This document shows, one piece after another, positions 40,411 to 50,985 of a stretch of DNA of 64,000 nt. The position numbers were made by a program, and so were the translations under genes. Within the stretch, counting starts at the first letter, position 1. Every line of letters begins with the position of its first letter. The notes under the pieces were generated by a model. It was not told the origin of the DNA, did no database searches, and saw only the letters and a program-made list of their open reading frames with translations. The stretch is from Enterobacteriaceae bacterium RIT714 (GTDB lineage Bacteria > Pseudomonadota > Gammaproteobacteria > Enterobacterales > Enterobacteriaceae), in the NCBI GenBank assembly GCA_009668015.1, contig WJYB01000001.1:124001-188000 (forward strand), given 5' to 3'.

Positions 40411-42672
40411 TTACGCCGGAATACTGGCGATTTTACTGCTTCTTGACCACACCCGGTGGGCAGCAAGCAGATCGAACAGCTGATTCATAAACTTACTGTT
40501 AGCCGCATCGCCTTCCACAATACCTTCTTCGCCTTTATCGGCCACTTTCAGCAGCGATTTGAACTGGCGGGCGTCTCCTGCTAATGCGACAGGTTTCAGA
40601 TGCTTGTAGGCCTCAAGGAGGTAATAAGCGGCATCGCCATTCCCCAGCAGACTCTTGATGTCACCGCAAGGCACAATCACCGCGTCTACGGTCAGAGACG
40701 GAGCCCCGGCAAACGTCCCCGCAACTGGCAGCGTGGAGCCGTCATCCGTCGTGACTTCCCCCATCCGGGAGTAAAGCAGTTTTGCGTGAACCCCTTTCGC
40801 TTTCAGCGCTTTCAGGATCGCCAGCACATCGCTGGAGCGGGTGTTATCGTTCAGTAGCACCGCCACCACACGCCCTTTAATCGACCCGCCGGGCACGGCA
40901 TACAGGCTGAGTGAAGCGTCTTTTTTCAGTCCATTGACCTCTTTCGGCGGTGCGATATTGCGCTGCTCGTCAGTCAGGGTGATACCCAAATTATCCGCAA
41001 CGCTCTGGGCCAGCTGGATATCAATATGTGCCAGCTGATCGACAACCCGTTCACGAATATAGGTTCTCACGACTTTGCTCAACTCAAAGCTGAAAGCGCC
41101 AATAATATGCTGCTGCTCGACTGGCGTCTGGCTTAGCCAGAACAGACGTGGATGCGCATAATATTCACCAAATGATGGGCTGCGCTCGCGGATTTTGGTT
41201 CCTTCCACACGCTCCTGATAAGACTCAAATCCGCCACGCTTTGGCCCTGGAGGGGTTTCGCGCGGCCAGTTATCGTTGATCGAATTCGGCTCATAATTGG
41301 CCGGATTGGTGTCGATATCCTGGCGATGCATCCCGTCGCGCTGGAAATTATGGTACGGGCAGGTCGGGCGATTAATCGGAATTTCGTGGAAGTTGGGACC
41401 GCCGAGACGACTGATTTGCGTATCGGTATAAGAGAACAGGCGTCCCTGCAGCAGCGGATCATTGGTGAAATCCAGCCCGGGTACAATATGGCCGGGATGG
41501 AACGCCACCTGTTCATTTTCGGCAAAGAAGTTATCCGGATTACGGTTGAGCACCATTTTGCCAACCAGTTGCACCGGAACCAGCTCTTCAGGGATGAGTT
41601 TGGTCGGGTCCAGCAGGTCGAAGTCAAATTTGAATTCGTCCTCTTCCGGGATCAGCTGTAGCCCCAGCTCATATTCCGGGAAATCACCCGCCTCAATGGA
41701 TTCCCACAGTTCGCGACGGTGGAAGTCGGGGTCGCGACCGGTCAGTTTTTGCGCTTCATCCCATACCATTGACGCTTTCCCGGCGACCGGCTTCCAGTGG
41801 AAGCGCACAAATGTCGCTTTTCCGTCGGCGTTGATCAGGCGGAAGGTATGAATGCCGAACCCCTCCATCGTGCGCAGACTGCGCGGTATTCCGCGGTCGG
41901 ACATGGCCCATATCACGTTATGCAGCGTTTCGGGCTGGAGCGAGACGTAGTCCCAGAAGGTATCGTGGGCGCTTTGCCCCTGCGGAATAGCCCAGTGCGG
42001 TTCCGGTTTGACCGCATGGACAAAGTCAGGAAACTTATGCGCGTCCTGAATAAAAAACACCGGCGTGTTATTGCCGACGAGATCAAAAATGCCTTCCTCG
42101 GTGTAAAACTTGGTCGCAAAACCACGAATATCGCGCACCGTGTCGGCCGAACCCGCGCCACCCTGTACGGTAGAGAAGCGCACAAATACCGGCGTGATCT
42201 TATCGGGATCGGAAAGGAAATCAGCCTTCGTGATGTCGCTTAAACTTTTGTACGGCTGAAAATAGCCATGGGCGGCTGAGCCTCGGGCGTGAACGATGCG
42301 CTCAGGGATACGCTCGTGGTCAAAGTGGGTGATCTTTTCTCGCAGAATGAAATCTTCCAGCAGCGTCGGGCCGCGGCTACCTGCGCGAAGCGAATTCTGG
42401 TCATCGGCGATGCGCACCCCTTGATTAGTGGTGAGCGCAAAATCTTCGCTGCCCTTGCGAAAAGCGTCCAGCGACTTCAGCTTTTCATTTCCGGTATCGG
42501 GCGATTTAAGACTGCCAGGCGCGGTCGGTTGCTCGCCGGGAGCTGACGGGGCAGCCGCAGGACGATGAGAGCCGTCTTCGGGGGCCAGTGAATCCATACC
42601 AGGTTTTGATTCTTCGTCGCCATGAATCGGCGACTGATGGTGGTTGTCGGGTTTATCTTTTTGATGCGACAT
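40411..42672 (-). CDS. katE: Catalase HPII KatE
   Basis: KatE is the large monofunctional catalase of stationary phase, a tetramer with heme d. 753 residues, equal to E. coli HPII. The active-site His128 is in [12 protein letters not shown]; the N-terminal extension (residues 1-about 75, rich in Pro, Asp and Ser) and the C-terminal flavodoxin-like domain are both present. Sigma-S control is expected from the family but I did not fix the promoter. Confidence 0.98.
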   Translation of the reverse strand: MSHQKDKPDNHHQSPIHGDEESKPGMDSLAPEDGSHRPAAAPSAPGEQPTAPGSLKSPDTGNEKLKSLDAFRKGSEDFALTTNQGVRIADDQNSLRAGSRGPTLLEDFILREKITHFDHERIPERIVHARGSAAHGYFQPYKSLSDITKADFLSDPDKITPVFVRFSTVQGGAGSADTVRDIRGFATKFYTEEGIFDLVGNNTPVFFIQDAHKFPDFVHAVKPEPHWAIPQGQSAHDTFWDYVSLQPETLHNVIWAMSDRGIPRSLRTMEGFGIHTFRLINADGKATFVRFHWKPVAGKASMVWDEAQKLTGRDPDFHRRELWESIEAGDFPEYELGLQLIPEEDEFKFDFDLLDPTKLIPEELVPVQLVGKMVLNRNPDNFFAENEQVAFHPGHIVPGLDFTNDPLLQGRLFSYTDTQISRLGGPNFHEIPINRPTCPYHNFQRDGMHRQDIDTNPANYEPNSINDNWPRETPPGPKRGGFESYQERVEGTKIRERSPSFGEYYAHPRLFWLSQTPVEQQHIIGAFSFELSKVVRTYIRERVVDQLAHIDIQLAQSVADNLGITLTDEQRNIAPPKEVNGLKKDASLSLYAVPGGSIKGRVVAVLLNDNTRSSDVLAILKALKAKGVHAKLLYSRMGEVTTDDGSTLPVAGTFAGAPSLTVDAVIVPCGDIKSLLGNGDAAYYLLEAYKHLKPVALAGDARQFKSLLKVADKGEEGIVEGDAANSKFMNQLFDLLAAHRVWSRSSKIASIPA

Positions 42673-42891
42673 TGCACGCGTCTCCAGTTTTTATTGCCAG
42701 AACAGGATGGTTAGGGTTAAAAGCCCCATTAACTATAGAACATTGTCATTTTGTGGCTGAAAACTGAGAGTTTTCGGCCTGTCGACGAAAGGGCCGGGGT
42801 TTATCGCATCCTGAGCGCGACGCGTGGGGCAGGGATCGGCTATCATAGGAATTTCCTGTTTCCAGAATTTGCCTTAGTGAACCAGTCGCTT

Positions 42892-43131
42892 ATGAAACCA
42901 TTTCGTCAACAAAACCGTCCTGTCATTAGCTACGTGCCTCGCGTGGAGCCCGCGCCGCCCGACCACGCCCTGAAAGTGGACGGCTTTCGCGATGTCTGGC
43001 AGTTACGTGGAAAATACGTGGCGTTTGTTTTGATAGGAGAACATTTCCGCCGCTCTCCGGTTTTTAGTGTTCCGGAATCCGCTCAGCGCTGGGCGGCGCA
43101 AATCCGCCAGGATGAAGATATTCAGGATTAA
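42892..43131 (+). CDS. cedA: Cell division modulator CedA
   Basis: CedA is a small double-stranded-DNA-binding protein that restores division in cells with over-initiating DnaA, and interacts with RNA polymerase. 79 residues, beginning MKPFRQQNRPVISYVPRVEP and containing the conserved FRDVWQLRGKYVAFVLIGE core. The start is set by family homology; the open frame upstream to 42751 is not conserved. It is divergent from katE. Confidence 0.95.
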   Translation: MKPFRQQNRPVISYVPRVEPAPPDHALKVDGFRDVWQLRGKYVAFVLIGEHFRRSPVFSVPESAQRWAAQIRQDEDIQD

Positions 43132-43826
43132 TGCAATCAAGACAGGCACGGGGGAGGGCAAGCCGTACGGCGCGAATGGCGCCATCAGCATCATTTCTGT
43201 ACCTGTTTGCGTAACGCATTCACTAAGGTGATGTAATGATGGCCATTTATGCTGCATCTATTAAAACTACCCGATGCACTTGCTGTTTTACACCGTAGAG
43301 AGGTGATTGCAGCGGGTTCCTCTGCGCACAGCGATTATGCCTTTTCAAATTTCCGTGAGCGGATATTGTGGTCGTGAATCATTTACTCTTCTGATTATCA
43401 TTTACATGAACACCTTTCTCCTAAAATACAGGGATAACGTTTGCTATTATTAATCTGTGAAATAAAGCGCGTATATTTAAACTTCAGTAATTTATGTTTA
43501 TTACCCCTCTGTGTAATTGCTGCTGATGATACCTGTGCCTGTAGTCGCTGAAATACCTCTGTTAAAATAAATAATATGAATTGCAATCATTTACGTTTTC
43601 GTAAGCGTTAATTTATTGTGTTTTATTTGGAAGGTGAATGTTTCTCGAAGATGTTTTTATAGGAAAACATTTTTAACCACTTGTTTTGGATTGATATTCT
43701 ACTTTTTAATACATGACAGAACGTGAATTTATTGCGCTCCCGACATGCGGTCTAAAATGAGACGATCGCGATGCTGTGTAAGGTTGCCAACCGCGGTATT
43801 CTACTAATAAGAAAAGGGAGGTCTCG
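43132..43826. other. AT-rich stretch between cedA and the fimbrial operon
   Basis: About 700 bases without a supportable gene. E. coli has ydjO in this interval; I see no remnant. GC falls sharply from about 43380 on, marking the acquired fimbrial locus. No recombinase gene or long inverted repeats that would suggest a phase switch are visible. Confidence 0.5.
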
Positions 43827-43856
43827 TTGATTTTCTTACTTGAATTAGCATATTTA
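43827..43856 (+). promoter_or_regulatory. Candidate promoter of the fimbrial operon
   Basis: TTGATT and TATTTA are separated by 18 bases. A start site near 43863 would place the large hairpin at 43883-43931 inside the 5' untranslated leader. Confidence 0.45.
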
Positions 43857-43882
43857 GTATATGCAGTTATCACCAAGGACAT

Positions 43883-43931
43883 ATAAATCTCAAATTCTAT
43901 TAACATGGTGTTGATAGGGTTTGAGATTTAT
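43883..43931 (+). repeat. 23-bp stem, 3-nt loop in the fimbrial leader
   Basis: The sequence from ATAAATCTCAAA to TTTGAGATTTAT folds into 23 consecutive pairs around the loop TGG at 43906-43908; in RNA all pairs form, three of them G-U. There is no T run, so it is not a standard terminator. It ends about 10 bases before the AAGGG ribosome site of the first pilin gene. Confidence 0.85.
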
Positions 43932-43952
43932 TCTAACAAAAAGGGATATAAA

Positions 43953-44513
43953 ATGAGCAAAATGTTTTTTAAAAAAATGGCGCTTGCATCTTTAGTGGCA
44001 GCAAGTGCAATGGCTTCTTCTATGGCTAACGCTGATGATAACCCCAATCTGATGCCACTGACCATTAGCGGCAATATTACCGCTGATGCATGCAAAGTTA
44101 TGTTGAATACAAATACGTTGGATCTGGGCACACTTCTGGTTGCCGATATCAAAACGGCCGATCAGGCTCCGTGGTCAACCGGTGTTCGCACTTTGCAGAT
44201 TGTCATTGGTAGTGATGGTAGTGGTAGTGGCGATTGCTCGGTTCCAGACGCTGAAGTTAATGTACTGGGCGTGGGCGCAGCGGGCGATTCCACTATTCTC
44301 GCTAACACCGCATCGGAAAGCCCGGCTGGCAACGTGGGTGTTGCAGTGTGGAACCATGCTGACGGCGCGCAGGTTGCGGTGGGCGGCGATGCTCTGAAAT
44401 TCTCAGGTGCGATGGCTAAATTAGACTTCGGATTAGCGAAAGGGGATTCTGCTACCGCTGTGACACCAGGCAATGTCAGCACCACCGCACAGATCAAAGT
44501 GACTTTCCTCTAA
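43953..44513 (+). CDS. Fimbrial subunit (first pilin)
   Basis: A 186-residue exported pilin-like protein. The signal peptide (to about residue 28, SSMANA|DD) precedes a mature domain with two cysteines (ADACKVML and GSGDCSVPD) that would form the pilin disulfide, and ends with the beta-strand TTAQIKVTFL used in donor-strand assembly. AAGGGA precedes the ATG at about 7 bases; an upstream frame to 43905 lacks a signal. The second pilin gene follows after 39 bases. I do not recognise the fimbrial type. Confidence 0.85.
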   Translation: MSKMFFKKMALASLVAASAMASSMANADDNPNLMPLTISGNITADACKVMLNTNTLDLGTLLVADIKTADQAPWSTGVRTLQIVIGSDGSGSGDCSVPDAEVNVLGVGAAGDSTILANTASESPAGNVGVAVWNHADGAQVAVGGDALKFSGAMAKLDFGLAKGDSATAVTPGNVSTTAQIKVTFL

Positions 44514-44552
44514 CAACCGCTTTCGCTCAGATTAAAAATTAAGGGATTAAAT

Positions 44553-45122
44553 ATGAATAAGAAAATTCTGGCTATGTCTATGGCTATGGCATTCTCCGGC
44601 GTTGTCGGCATGAGCTATGCCGAGCAACCAGCACCTCAAGATGTGACCATTACCGCTCAGGTTGTGAATGAGCTCTCTTGTGAGGTTGATGCACCTTCAT
44701 CCGTGAGCTTCGATAACGTCGAAATGCGTGAAATTGGTACTCTTGAGAACGAATATACAATCAAAAATGAAGCTACTGCGCTTTATGATGTTCAATTATC
44801 CAAATGTCCTACTGACCAGACCGTCTCTCTGACCGTTATGGGAACACCAGCAGTAGGCAACAACCAGCTGCTGGCCATCGATGACGCAGCAGGTAGCGCG
44901 CAGGGTGTAGGCGTGGCGATTTGGGATATCATTCCTGGTACGAATACACACTTCGTGCTGGCTCCGAACGGTGCCGGTAATGCTACACGGTCACATGACG
45001 TATCGAATGATGGTTACGTACACATTCCATTAATTATCGGCCCAGTAAAAATTAGCGATGCTACCCCACTTGTGGCGGGTGCGATCACGACTTCTACCAG
45101 CATTAAAGTGAACTTCCTGTAA
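44553..45122 (+). CDS. Fimbrial subunit (second pilin)
   Basis: A 189-residue exported pilin-like protein, signal peptide ending SYA at about residue 23. Two cysteines (ELSCEVDA and LSKCPTD) would pair. It ends TSTSIKVNFL, the same type of C-terminal strand as the first pilin, and the two are clear paralogues in pattern though not close in sequence. A strong terminator lies right after it, so pilin mRNA is probably made in excess over chaperone and usher. Confidence 0.85.
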   Translation: MNKKILAMSMAMAFSGVVGMSYAEQPAPQDVTITAQVVNELSCEVDAPSSVSFDNVEMREIGTLENEYTIKNEATALYDVQLSKCPTDQTVSLTVMGTPAVGNNQLLAIDDAAGSAQGVGVAIWDIIPGTNTHFVLAPNGAGNATRSHDVSNDGYVHIPLIIGPVKISDATPLVAGAITTSTSIKVNFL

Positions 45123-45139
45123 TTATTTTTTAAATACAA

Positions 45140-45171
45140 AATGGCTGGCTAAAAAGCCAGCCATTTTTTCT
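45140..45171 (+). terminator. Terminator between pilins and chaperone gene
   Basis: AAAATGGCTGGCT-aaaa-AGCCAGCCATTTTTTC is a long, GC-containing stem with a T run, 18 bases after the second pilin stop and before the chaperone. Partial read-through would set the pilin-to-assembly-protein ratio. Confidence 0.88.
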
Positions 45172-45184
45172 TCGAGATAGATCA

Positions 45185-45904
45185 ATGAAATTAAATCGAT
45201 TCATTTCCGCCACTATTTTTTCAATGGTTGCGATGAGCTTTGCCTCCCAGGCGACAGTACAGCTTTCTGCCAACCGTCTGTATTACAGTGCCAAAAATCA
45301 GGACGTTAATATTACTGTTAAAAATAATGAAGACAGAGAATATCTTGTCCAGTCGTGGGTGGATGCGGTGGGTAATCCTGAATTAGAGCATACCGCAAAA
45401 CTGCCTTTTATCGTTTCGCCGCCGCTTTTCCATATGGCCAATAAGAGCGAAGCTGTCGTGCAAGTGATGTATGCCGGACAGGGTTTGCCAACCGATCGCG
45501 AAAGTTTGGTATGGCTGGACGTTAAAGCTATTCCAGCAATGACCGACGGTGAGAAGAAAATCAAAACCAAAGTGATGGTTGCGGTACTGACACGTATTAA
45601 ACTTTTCTATCGCCCTGAAAATCTCCCGGGCAATGCGACGGATGCGATTGCGGAATTAAAATGGCAGAAAGATGCTAATAATACGGTTACCGTCAAAAAT
45701 GATTCGGCTTACTACGTTGTGCTGAACAAAATAAAAATTAATGATGAGCAAGTAAAAGTATCCGTTGAGGATAATAACACCGTTGTCGCGCCTCATGGCA
45801 GCAAAACCTATCCCGTTAAATCCGCTAAATCTGGTGTCAAAGTGAGCTGGAGTGGCGTTAATGAATTCTCAGTGACGTCAGCTGAGAAGACCGTTACGTT
45901 GTAA
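45185..45904 (+). CDS. Periplasmic fimbrial chaperone
   Basis: A 239-residue PapD-like chaperone. The signal peptide ends SQA at about residue 23. The first Ig domain has the conserved strand pattern and the SLVWLDVKAIPA segment (the usual W-x-N/D-x-x-x-IP site); the Arg/Lys pair that anchors the pilin carboxylate is plausible in ANRLYY and in the TRIKLFYRPENL segment. The usher gene starts 7 bases after its stop. Confidence 0.92.
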   Translation: MKLNRFISATIFSMVAMSFASQATVQLSANRLYYSAKNQDVNITVKNNEDREYLVQSWVDAVGNPELEHTAKLPFIVSPPLFHMANKSEAVVQVMYAGQGLPTDRESLVWLDVKAIPAMTDGEKKIKTKVMVAVLTRIKLFYRPENLPGNATDAIAELKWQKDANNTVTVKNDSAYYVVLNKIKINDEQVKVSVEDNNTVVAPHGSKTYPVKSAKSGVKVSWSGVNEFSVTSAEKTVTL

Positions 45905-45911
45905 TTCGTTT

Positions 45912-48425
45912 ATGCCAATTGCCCACTCTCGGAAAAGGAATTCCCCGCGCTTTGTACGTAGTGCAATTTCACTGTGTGTGATGCTTTCTATTTCGTCGGC
46001 TTACGGGGAAGCGTATTTTGACCCCGGGCTCTTGCAGCCCGTGGACGGCGCGCCTGAAATTGGCGATCTCAAATCCGTTATAGCGAATGAGAAAAAAGAG
46101 GGGACATATCACGTCTATGTTGATGTGAACGGCAAAAAATTTAGTACAGAGGATATTCAATTTAGTTTGAAGGATGACGCGTTGGTACCGTGCCTACCAA
46201 TGGCGATGTATGCCAAAATTGGTATCGATCCTTCAGCTGCTGATGTCCATATTAATCCGGAAAAAGACGAGCGCAGTTGCGTACTGTTGACGGAAGCAGT
46301 GCCTGTTGCGCAGTCTTCTTTTGATTTCTTAACCAAGAAATTATCCCTTTCTTTCCCGCAAACGACGTTGCATGCCCTTTTAAAAGATGAAATACCCGTA
46401 GCACTTTGGGATGACGGTATCCCTGCGCTGTTGGTTGGTTATCAGGCGTCAGGATCTCAGACCCTGCAAAGTCAGGATGAGAGTTCTGGCAGTTCTGATA
46501 ACTATGTAAATTTGAAAAACGGCATAAATCTCGGCGCGTGGCGTTTACGTAATTTGTCCACATTCACGCAAAGTAGCGATACCGGCACTGAATGGGACAA
46601 CACCAGCACCTATGTTGAACGCGCTATTCCGGCGATTAAAGGTGAACTGGTGATGGGGGATGCCTATACCACCGGGGATCTGTTCGACAGTATTCGTCTG
46701 CGAGGGGTTCAGATTAGCTCTGATACCGATATGATCCCTGGCAGTATTAACGGGTTCGCCCCTGTAGTTCGCGGGATTGCGAAGAGTAATGCTACGGTAA
46801 TCATCCGCCAAAATAACAATATTATTTATCAAACCAACGTGGCGCCTGGTCCATTTGCCATTAACGATTTAGCCCCCGTTTCAAACGGCGGGATATTAGA
46901 TATCACGGTGAAAGAGGCGGACGGCAGCGAGACGCACTTCAGCCAGTCTTTTGCCTCGATGCCGATACTGCAGCGTAAGGGGGCGTTAAAATACGCTCTC
47001 TCAGTCGGGAAATACTCTGAAGCAGACCTGGATGACAGTGAGCCTGAAGTGCTACAGGCGGTTATCGCTTACGGTCTGCCCTACAACCTGACGCTACTCA
47101 GCGGATTGCAGAAGAGCAATGCTTACCAAAGCTACGATCTGGGGCTGGGTCTGGATTTAGGCTTCCTGGGCGCAATGTCGCTGGATATGGCAAAAGAAAA
47201 GTCAACGCTTGCGATGAACGCAGAAAAGCGTGAAGGGACCGTCACTCATCTTAAATATCAAAACCATCTGGATAAGACAAATAGTGACATTAATATTAGT
47301 CTTGATAAATACAGCAAAAACTATACTTCCTTCGCGGATAACTACGCTAAGGCAGACGATAATCAGCAGGTTAAAAAACAGCAGTTATCATTATCGCTGA
47401 ATCAGGCCATTACGGATACGCAAAGCATTTTCGTGTCGCTGAATAAAACGGACTATCAAAACAGTGCCAGTTCGAAAATGTATCAGGTGGGAATAAACAG
47501 TCCGCTGTGGATGTTGAATGCCTCCGTCACTTTCGGTTTGAATCAGAACCAGGATGAAGAAGGTAAGGTGACGCGTGATAAGCAGTTGCTCTTCAATTTC
47601 TCCCTGCCGCTGTCGGTATTTGATCATACCTCGACCACAAATGCGACAACGATGATCACCAATGATTTAAAAGGTAATAGTAACCAGACCGTGGGCTTTA
47701 GCGGGAATATCATGCATTCACCCGCGTTCACGTACAATACGCAAATGGGTTACAATGTTCAAAAGCATGAAGATGACACCAAAAATGCGAGTGCGGGGGC
47801 GACATATAAAGGACAGTACGGTGAAGCGCAGTTGGGCTATAACCAGGACGATCAGCAAAAACAATTCACTTATGGAATGACCGGGCAATTAATTCTCCAT
47901 CGGCATGGTTTAACGGCGGGGCAATATTCCGACGGTGCTATCGCATTAGTCAGCGCACCGGGTGCGAGTCATGTTGGGATCAGTAATAACCTTGGCGTTT
48001 ATACCGACTGGCGTGGATATACGATCGTTCCGGATGTAACGCCTTATAACACCAATACCGTTCAGATTGACCCTGACAGTGTGGGGCAGAATATGTCATT
48101 CGAAAATATTTCGGCGGAGGTTATTCCAACCAAAGATGCTGTTGTATTAGCTAAATTCCCTGTCAATATTGGACGAAAAGTCCTGTTCACTCTTAATTAT
48201 AAGGGCGACGTCATTCCGTTTGGTACTCAGGCATACTTAGTTGGTAGCGACAGGATGTTCTTTATCGGCGATCGCGGTGAGCTATTTATTTCCGGGGCCG
48301 CTGATGAAGGTGAAATACTGGTGGATATCAGCGATAGCCATCAATGTAAGGCTGGTTATAAATTACCAAAAATTGAAGGTAAGTTGCCTATTACCATGAT
48401 GACATTATCATGTGGGGATGAATAA
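45912..48425 (+). CDS. Outer-membrane fimbrial usher
   Basis: An 837-residue FimD/PapC-family usher, the assembly pore. The signal peptide ends at about residue 33 (SSAYGEAYF). The N-terminal chaperone-binding domain has Phe-Asp-Pro (AYFDPGLL), the barrel follows, the plug domain is near residues 230-320 and the C-terminal domains end with a conserved Cys pair (SHQCKAGYKL and TLSCGDE). The downstream adhesin starts 1 base after its stop. Confidence 0.95.
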   Translation: MPIAHSRKRNSPRFVRSAISLCVMLSISSAYGEAYFDPGLLQPVDGAPEIGDLKSVIANEKKEGTYHVYVDVNGKKFSTEDIQFSLKDDALVPCLPMAMYAKIGIDPSAADVHINPEKDERSCVLLTEAVPVAQSSFDFLTKKLSLSFPQTTLHALLKDEIPVALWDDGIPALLVGYQASGSQTLQSQDESSGSSDNYVNLKNGINLGAWRLRNLSTFTQSSDTGTEWDNTSTYVERAIPAIKGELVMGDAYTTGDLFDSIRLRGVQISSDTDMIPGSINGFAPVVRGIAKSNATVIIRQNNNIIYQTNVAPGPFAINDLAPVSNGGILDITVKEADGSETHFSQSFASMPILQRKGALKYALSVGKYSEADLDDSEPEVLQAVIAYGLPYNLTLLSGLQKSNAYQSYDLGLGLDLGFLGAMSLDMAKEKSTLAMNAEKREGTVTHLKYQNHLDKTNSDINISLDKYSKNYTSFADNYAKADDNQQVKKQQLSLSLNQAITDTQSIFVSLNKTDYQNSASSKMYQVGINSPLWMLNASVTFGLNQNQDEEGKVTRDKQLLFNFSLPLSVFDHTSTTNATTMITNDLKGNSNQTVGFSGNIMHSPAFTYNTQMGYNVQKHEDDTKNASAGATYKGQYGEAQLGYNQDDQQKQFTYGMTGQLILHRHGLTAGQYSDGAIALVSAPGASHVGISNNLGVYTDWRGYTIVPDVTPYNTNTVQIDPDSVGQNMSFENISAEVIPTKDAVVLAKFPVNIGRKVLFTLNYKGDVIPFGTQAYLVGSDRMFFIGDRGELFISGAADEGEILVDISDSHQCKAGYKLPKIEGKLPITMMTLSCGDE

Positions 48426-48426
48426 G

Positions 48427-49410
48427 ATGCGTATTTTTTCTACGGTAACGCTTTTCTTTGCAACTGCTTGCGTAGCGATTCCGTCGTGGGTCTCAGCATG
48501 TGATTTGCAAAATCAGTCAACGCTATCCATCTCGCTGGACGGCTCGCTGCAGAAAGATCCTCTGCAAGCCAATGTCGGTGACACCCTTTATGTCAAACGC
48601 TCCTCGCTGACAAAACTGGCGCACCGGAAACAAGATATTGTCTGTACGCCAGTGCAATCGCAGGATCAGCTTGTTATTAAAGGCAATATGACGGGCAGTA
48701 TGACGGGCGATCATGTCTATCCCACCACGGTTCCAGGAATCGGGATCCGCCTTTCTGTCGTGATAGGTAAAAAAGGCAATCATACTTCGCTGATGCCGTT
48801 GCCATTTACCCAGCAATACGGCTTAAAAGAAATATCTGAACTGACGAGTGATAACGTATTTATCAAAACTGAGCTGGTCAAAACAGGGGCGATCTCTACG
48901 TCGGGTCGCATCAGCTATCAAAACCCTTCGTTATTCTCATTCACCCACTCCATCACTCAGCAGGTAGTGAATGTTGATTATACGCTCGCTGTCACACCTC
49001 CCGCGGGGTATTGCCATTTCACGACAACGAATGCGGCATTTACCCTGGCGACGGTCAGTAGCAGTGCAGTGAAATCGGCATCTCAGATGCCAGCGACACC
49101 GATGCCCATCACCTTTGCTTGCATGGGTTCGGCGACGCACATCGAAATGACGCTGTATGGTGCGATGGATAAAGCGGGGAATGGAGTACTGCGCAATAAA
49201 GACGGTGTGGATCAGGCGACCGGCGTGGGCGTTCAGCTGCTTTATCAAAATAACCCTGTTGTATTCGGCTCGCCGATTTCACTCGATGGACTCCCGCTGA
49301 TTAATAATCAGGGAGAGATCCCTCTGTCGGCGCGTTATTTTCCGACAGCACCGCAGGTGACATCCGGCAAAGTGGATACTCTGGCGACGATCAAACTGAA
49401 TTTTCTGTAA
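48427..49410 (+). CDS. Fimbrial tip adhesin
   Basis: A 327-residue exported protein: signal peptide to about residue 23 (WVSA|CDL), an N-terminal lectin-like half of unknown specificity and a C-terminal pilin half ending TLATIKLNFL, the donor-strand-accepting end. The two-domain build and last position in the operon identify it as the tip adhesin. The start is ATG 48427, with GGGGA 8 bases upstream; two upstream starts in frame overlap the usher. The receptor cannot be read from sequence. Confidence 0.85.
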   Translation: MRIFSTVTLFFATACVAIPSWVSACDLQNQSTLSISLDGSLQKDPLQANVGDTLYVKRSSLTKLAHRKQDIVCTPVQSQDQLVIKGNMTGSMTGDHVYPTTVPGIGIRLSVVIGKKGNHTSLMPLPFTQQYGLKEISELTSDNVFIKTELVKTGAISTSGRISYQNPSLFSFTHSITQQVVNVDYTLAVTPPAGYCHFTTTNAAFTLATVSSSAVKSASQMPATPMPITFACMGSATHIEMTLYGAMDKAGNGVLRNKDGVDQATGVGVQLLYQNNPVVFGSPISLDGLPLINNQGEIPLSARYFPTAPQVTSGKVDTLATIKLNFL

Positions 49411-49421
49411 CCCGGATAAGC

Positions 49422-49454
49422 AAAAGCCCTCAGAATGACTCTGAGGGCTTTTTT
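49422..49454. terminator. Bidirectional terminator between the fimbrial operon and tcyP
   Basis: AAAAGCCCTCAGA-atgac-TCTGAGGGCTTTTTT lies between convergent genes, with T runs on both strands. Confidence 0.88.
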
Positions 49455-49466
49455 ATTTTCGCCTGA

Positions 49467-50858
49467 TTAACGATGCGCCAGTTCGGCGTTCTCTTCGCTA
49501 TCAAGAATCTCTTTGTCAGTCTGCTTCAACCACTGGCTGGTCAATGTACCCGCCGTCATGGAACCACTCACATTCAGCGCAGTACGACCCATGTCGATCA
49601 ACGGTTCAACCGAGATAAGAAGGGCCACCAGCGTGACGGGCAGTCCCATCGCCGGCAGAACAATCAGCGCCGCGAAGGTCGCACCGCCGCCCACACCCGC
49701 AACACCTGCGGAGCTCACGGTGACGATACCGACCAGGGTGGCAATCCAGACCGGGTCCAGCGGGTTAATACCGACCGTAGGTGCAACCATCACTGCCAGC
49801 ATCGCCGGGTACAGACCCGCACAACCGTTCTGACCGATGGTCGCGCCGAAAGAGGCTGAGAAACTGGCGATGGATTCCGGTACGCCCAGACGGCGAGTTT
49901 GCGCTTCCACATTCAGCGGAATAGACGCGGCGCTGGAACGGCTGGTGAACGCGAACGTCAGTACCGGCCAGACTTTACGGAAGTATTTCAGCGGGCTGAT
50001 GCCGTTCACACCCAACAGAATGCCGTGAACGACAAACATGATGCCGAGGCCCAGGTAGGAAGCGATAACAAAGCTTCCGAGCTTGATGATGTCCTGCAGA
50101 TTAGAGCCTGCCACCACTTTGGTCATCAGAGCCAGAACGCCGTAAGGCGTCAGCTGCATAACCAGACGCACCAGCTTCATCACCCAGCTTTGCAGCGTGT
50201 CAATAGCGGTCAATACGCGCTGGCCTTTTGGCGCATCGTCTTTCAGCAGTTTCAGGGCAGCAACACCCAGGAAAGCGGCAAAGATAACCACGCTGATGAT
50301 AGAGGTAGGGCTCGCGCCCGTCAGGTCAGCGAACGGGTTCTTGGGAACGAAGGAGAGCAGCAGCTGAGGCACGCTTAAATCGGCCACTTTACCTGCGTAG
50401 TTGGTCTCAATCGCGGTCAGGCGTGCCGTTTCGGCAGTCCCTTGTACCAGACCTTCGGCGGTCAGGCCAAACAGATTAGTGACCAGCACACCGACCAGCG
50501 CGGAAATCAGCGTGGTGAACAGCAAAGTGCCAATGGTCAGGAAGCTGATTTTACCCAACTGGGAAGCGTTGTGCAGACGGGCCACTGCGCTCAGAATGGA
50601 AGCGAAGACCAGCGGCATTACAATCATTTGCAGCAGTTGCACGTAGCCGTTACCGACCACGTTAAACCACTGAATGGATTCTTTTAACACCGGGTTATCA
50701 GAGCCGTAAATAGCCTGCAGCGCCAGACCAAATACCACACCCATACCTAAGCCGACGAGAACCTTCTTCGCCAGACTCCACTGCTTATGACGCGTCTGCG
50801 CCAGCAGCAATAGCAAGACAACGAACACCACGATGTTCGCAATTAGTGGAAAATTCAT
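49467..50858 (-). CDS. tcyP: L-cystine:sodium symporter TcyP
   Basis: TcyP (YdjN) imports L-cystine and related disulfides. 463 residues with the dicarboxylate/amino-acid:cation symporter fold: eight or more helices, the serine-rich re-entrant loop ([13 protein letters not shown]) and the NG-type substrate motif ([12 protein letters not shown]). It has the usual place in the cedA-tcyP-ydjM order, though here a fimbrial operon separates it from cedA. CysB control is known in E. coli. Confidence 0.96.
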   Translation of the reverse strand: MNFPLIANIVVFVVLLLLLAQTRHKQWSLAKKVLVGLGMGVVFGLALQAIYGSDNPVLKESIQWFNVVGNGYVQLLQMIVMPLVFASILSAVARLHNASQLGKISFLTIGTLLFTTLISALVGVLVTNLFGLTAEGLVQGTAETARLTAIETNYAGKVADLSVPQLLLSFVPKNPFADLTGASPTSIISVVIFAAFLGVAALKLLKDDAPKGQRVLTAIDTLQSWVMKLVRLVMQLTPYGVLALMTKVVAGSNLQDIIKLGSFVIASYLGLGIMFVVHGILLGVNGISPLKYFRKVWPVLTFAFTSRSSAASIPLNVEAQTRRLGVPESIASFSASFGATIGQNGCAGLYPAMLAVMVAPTVGINPLDPVWIATLVGIVTVSSAGVAGVGGGATFAALIVLPAMGLPVTLVALLISVEPLIDMGRTALNVSGSMTAGTLTSQWLKQTDKEILDSEENAELAHR

Positions 50859-50985
50859 CCCCGTTCTCCTGATTTATTATCTGACCGGTATATTCCGATC
50901 CTGTTGGCGCAAGGTTAGCAGAAGTGTGATGTCGCGCTTATATCCAAATGGAATGGATTATGACGAATGTCATTATTCCGTTTGT

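Noticed and set aside
41797..42243. Plus-strand frame of 148 codons opposite katE
   Set aside because: Antisense shadow of katE with no start signals or domain.
43380..43952. Possible invertible (phase-switch) element ahead of the fimbrial genes
   Set aside because: Apart from the local hairpin I found no pair of separated inverted repeats and no recombinase gene, so a fim-type switch is not supported.
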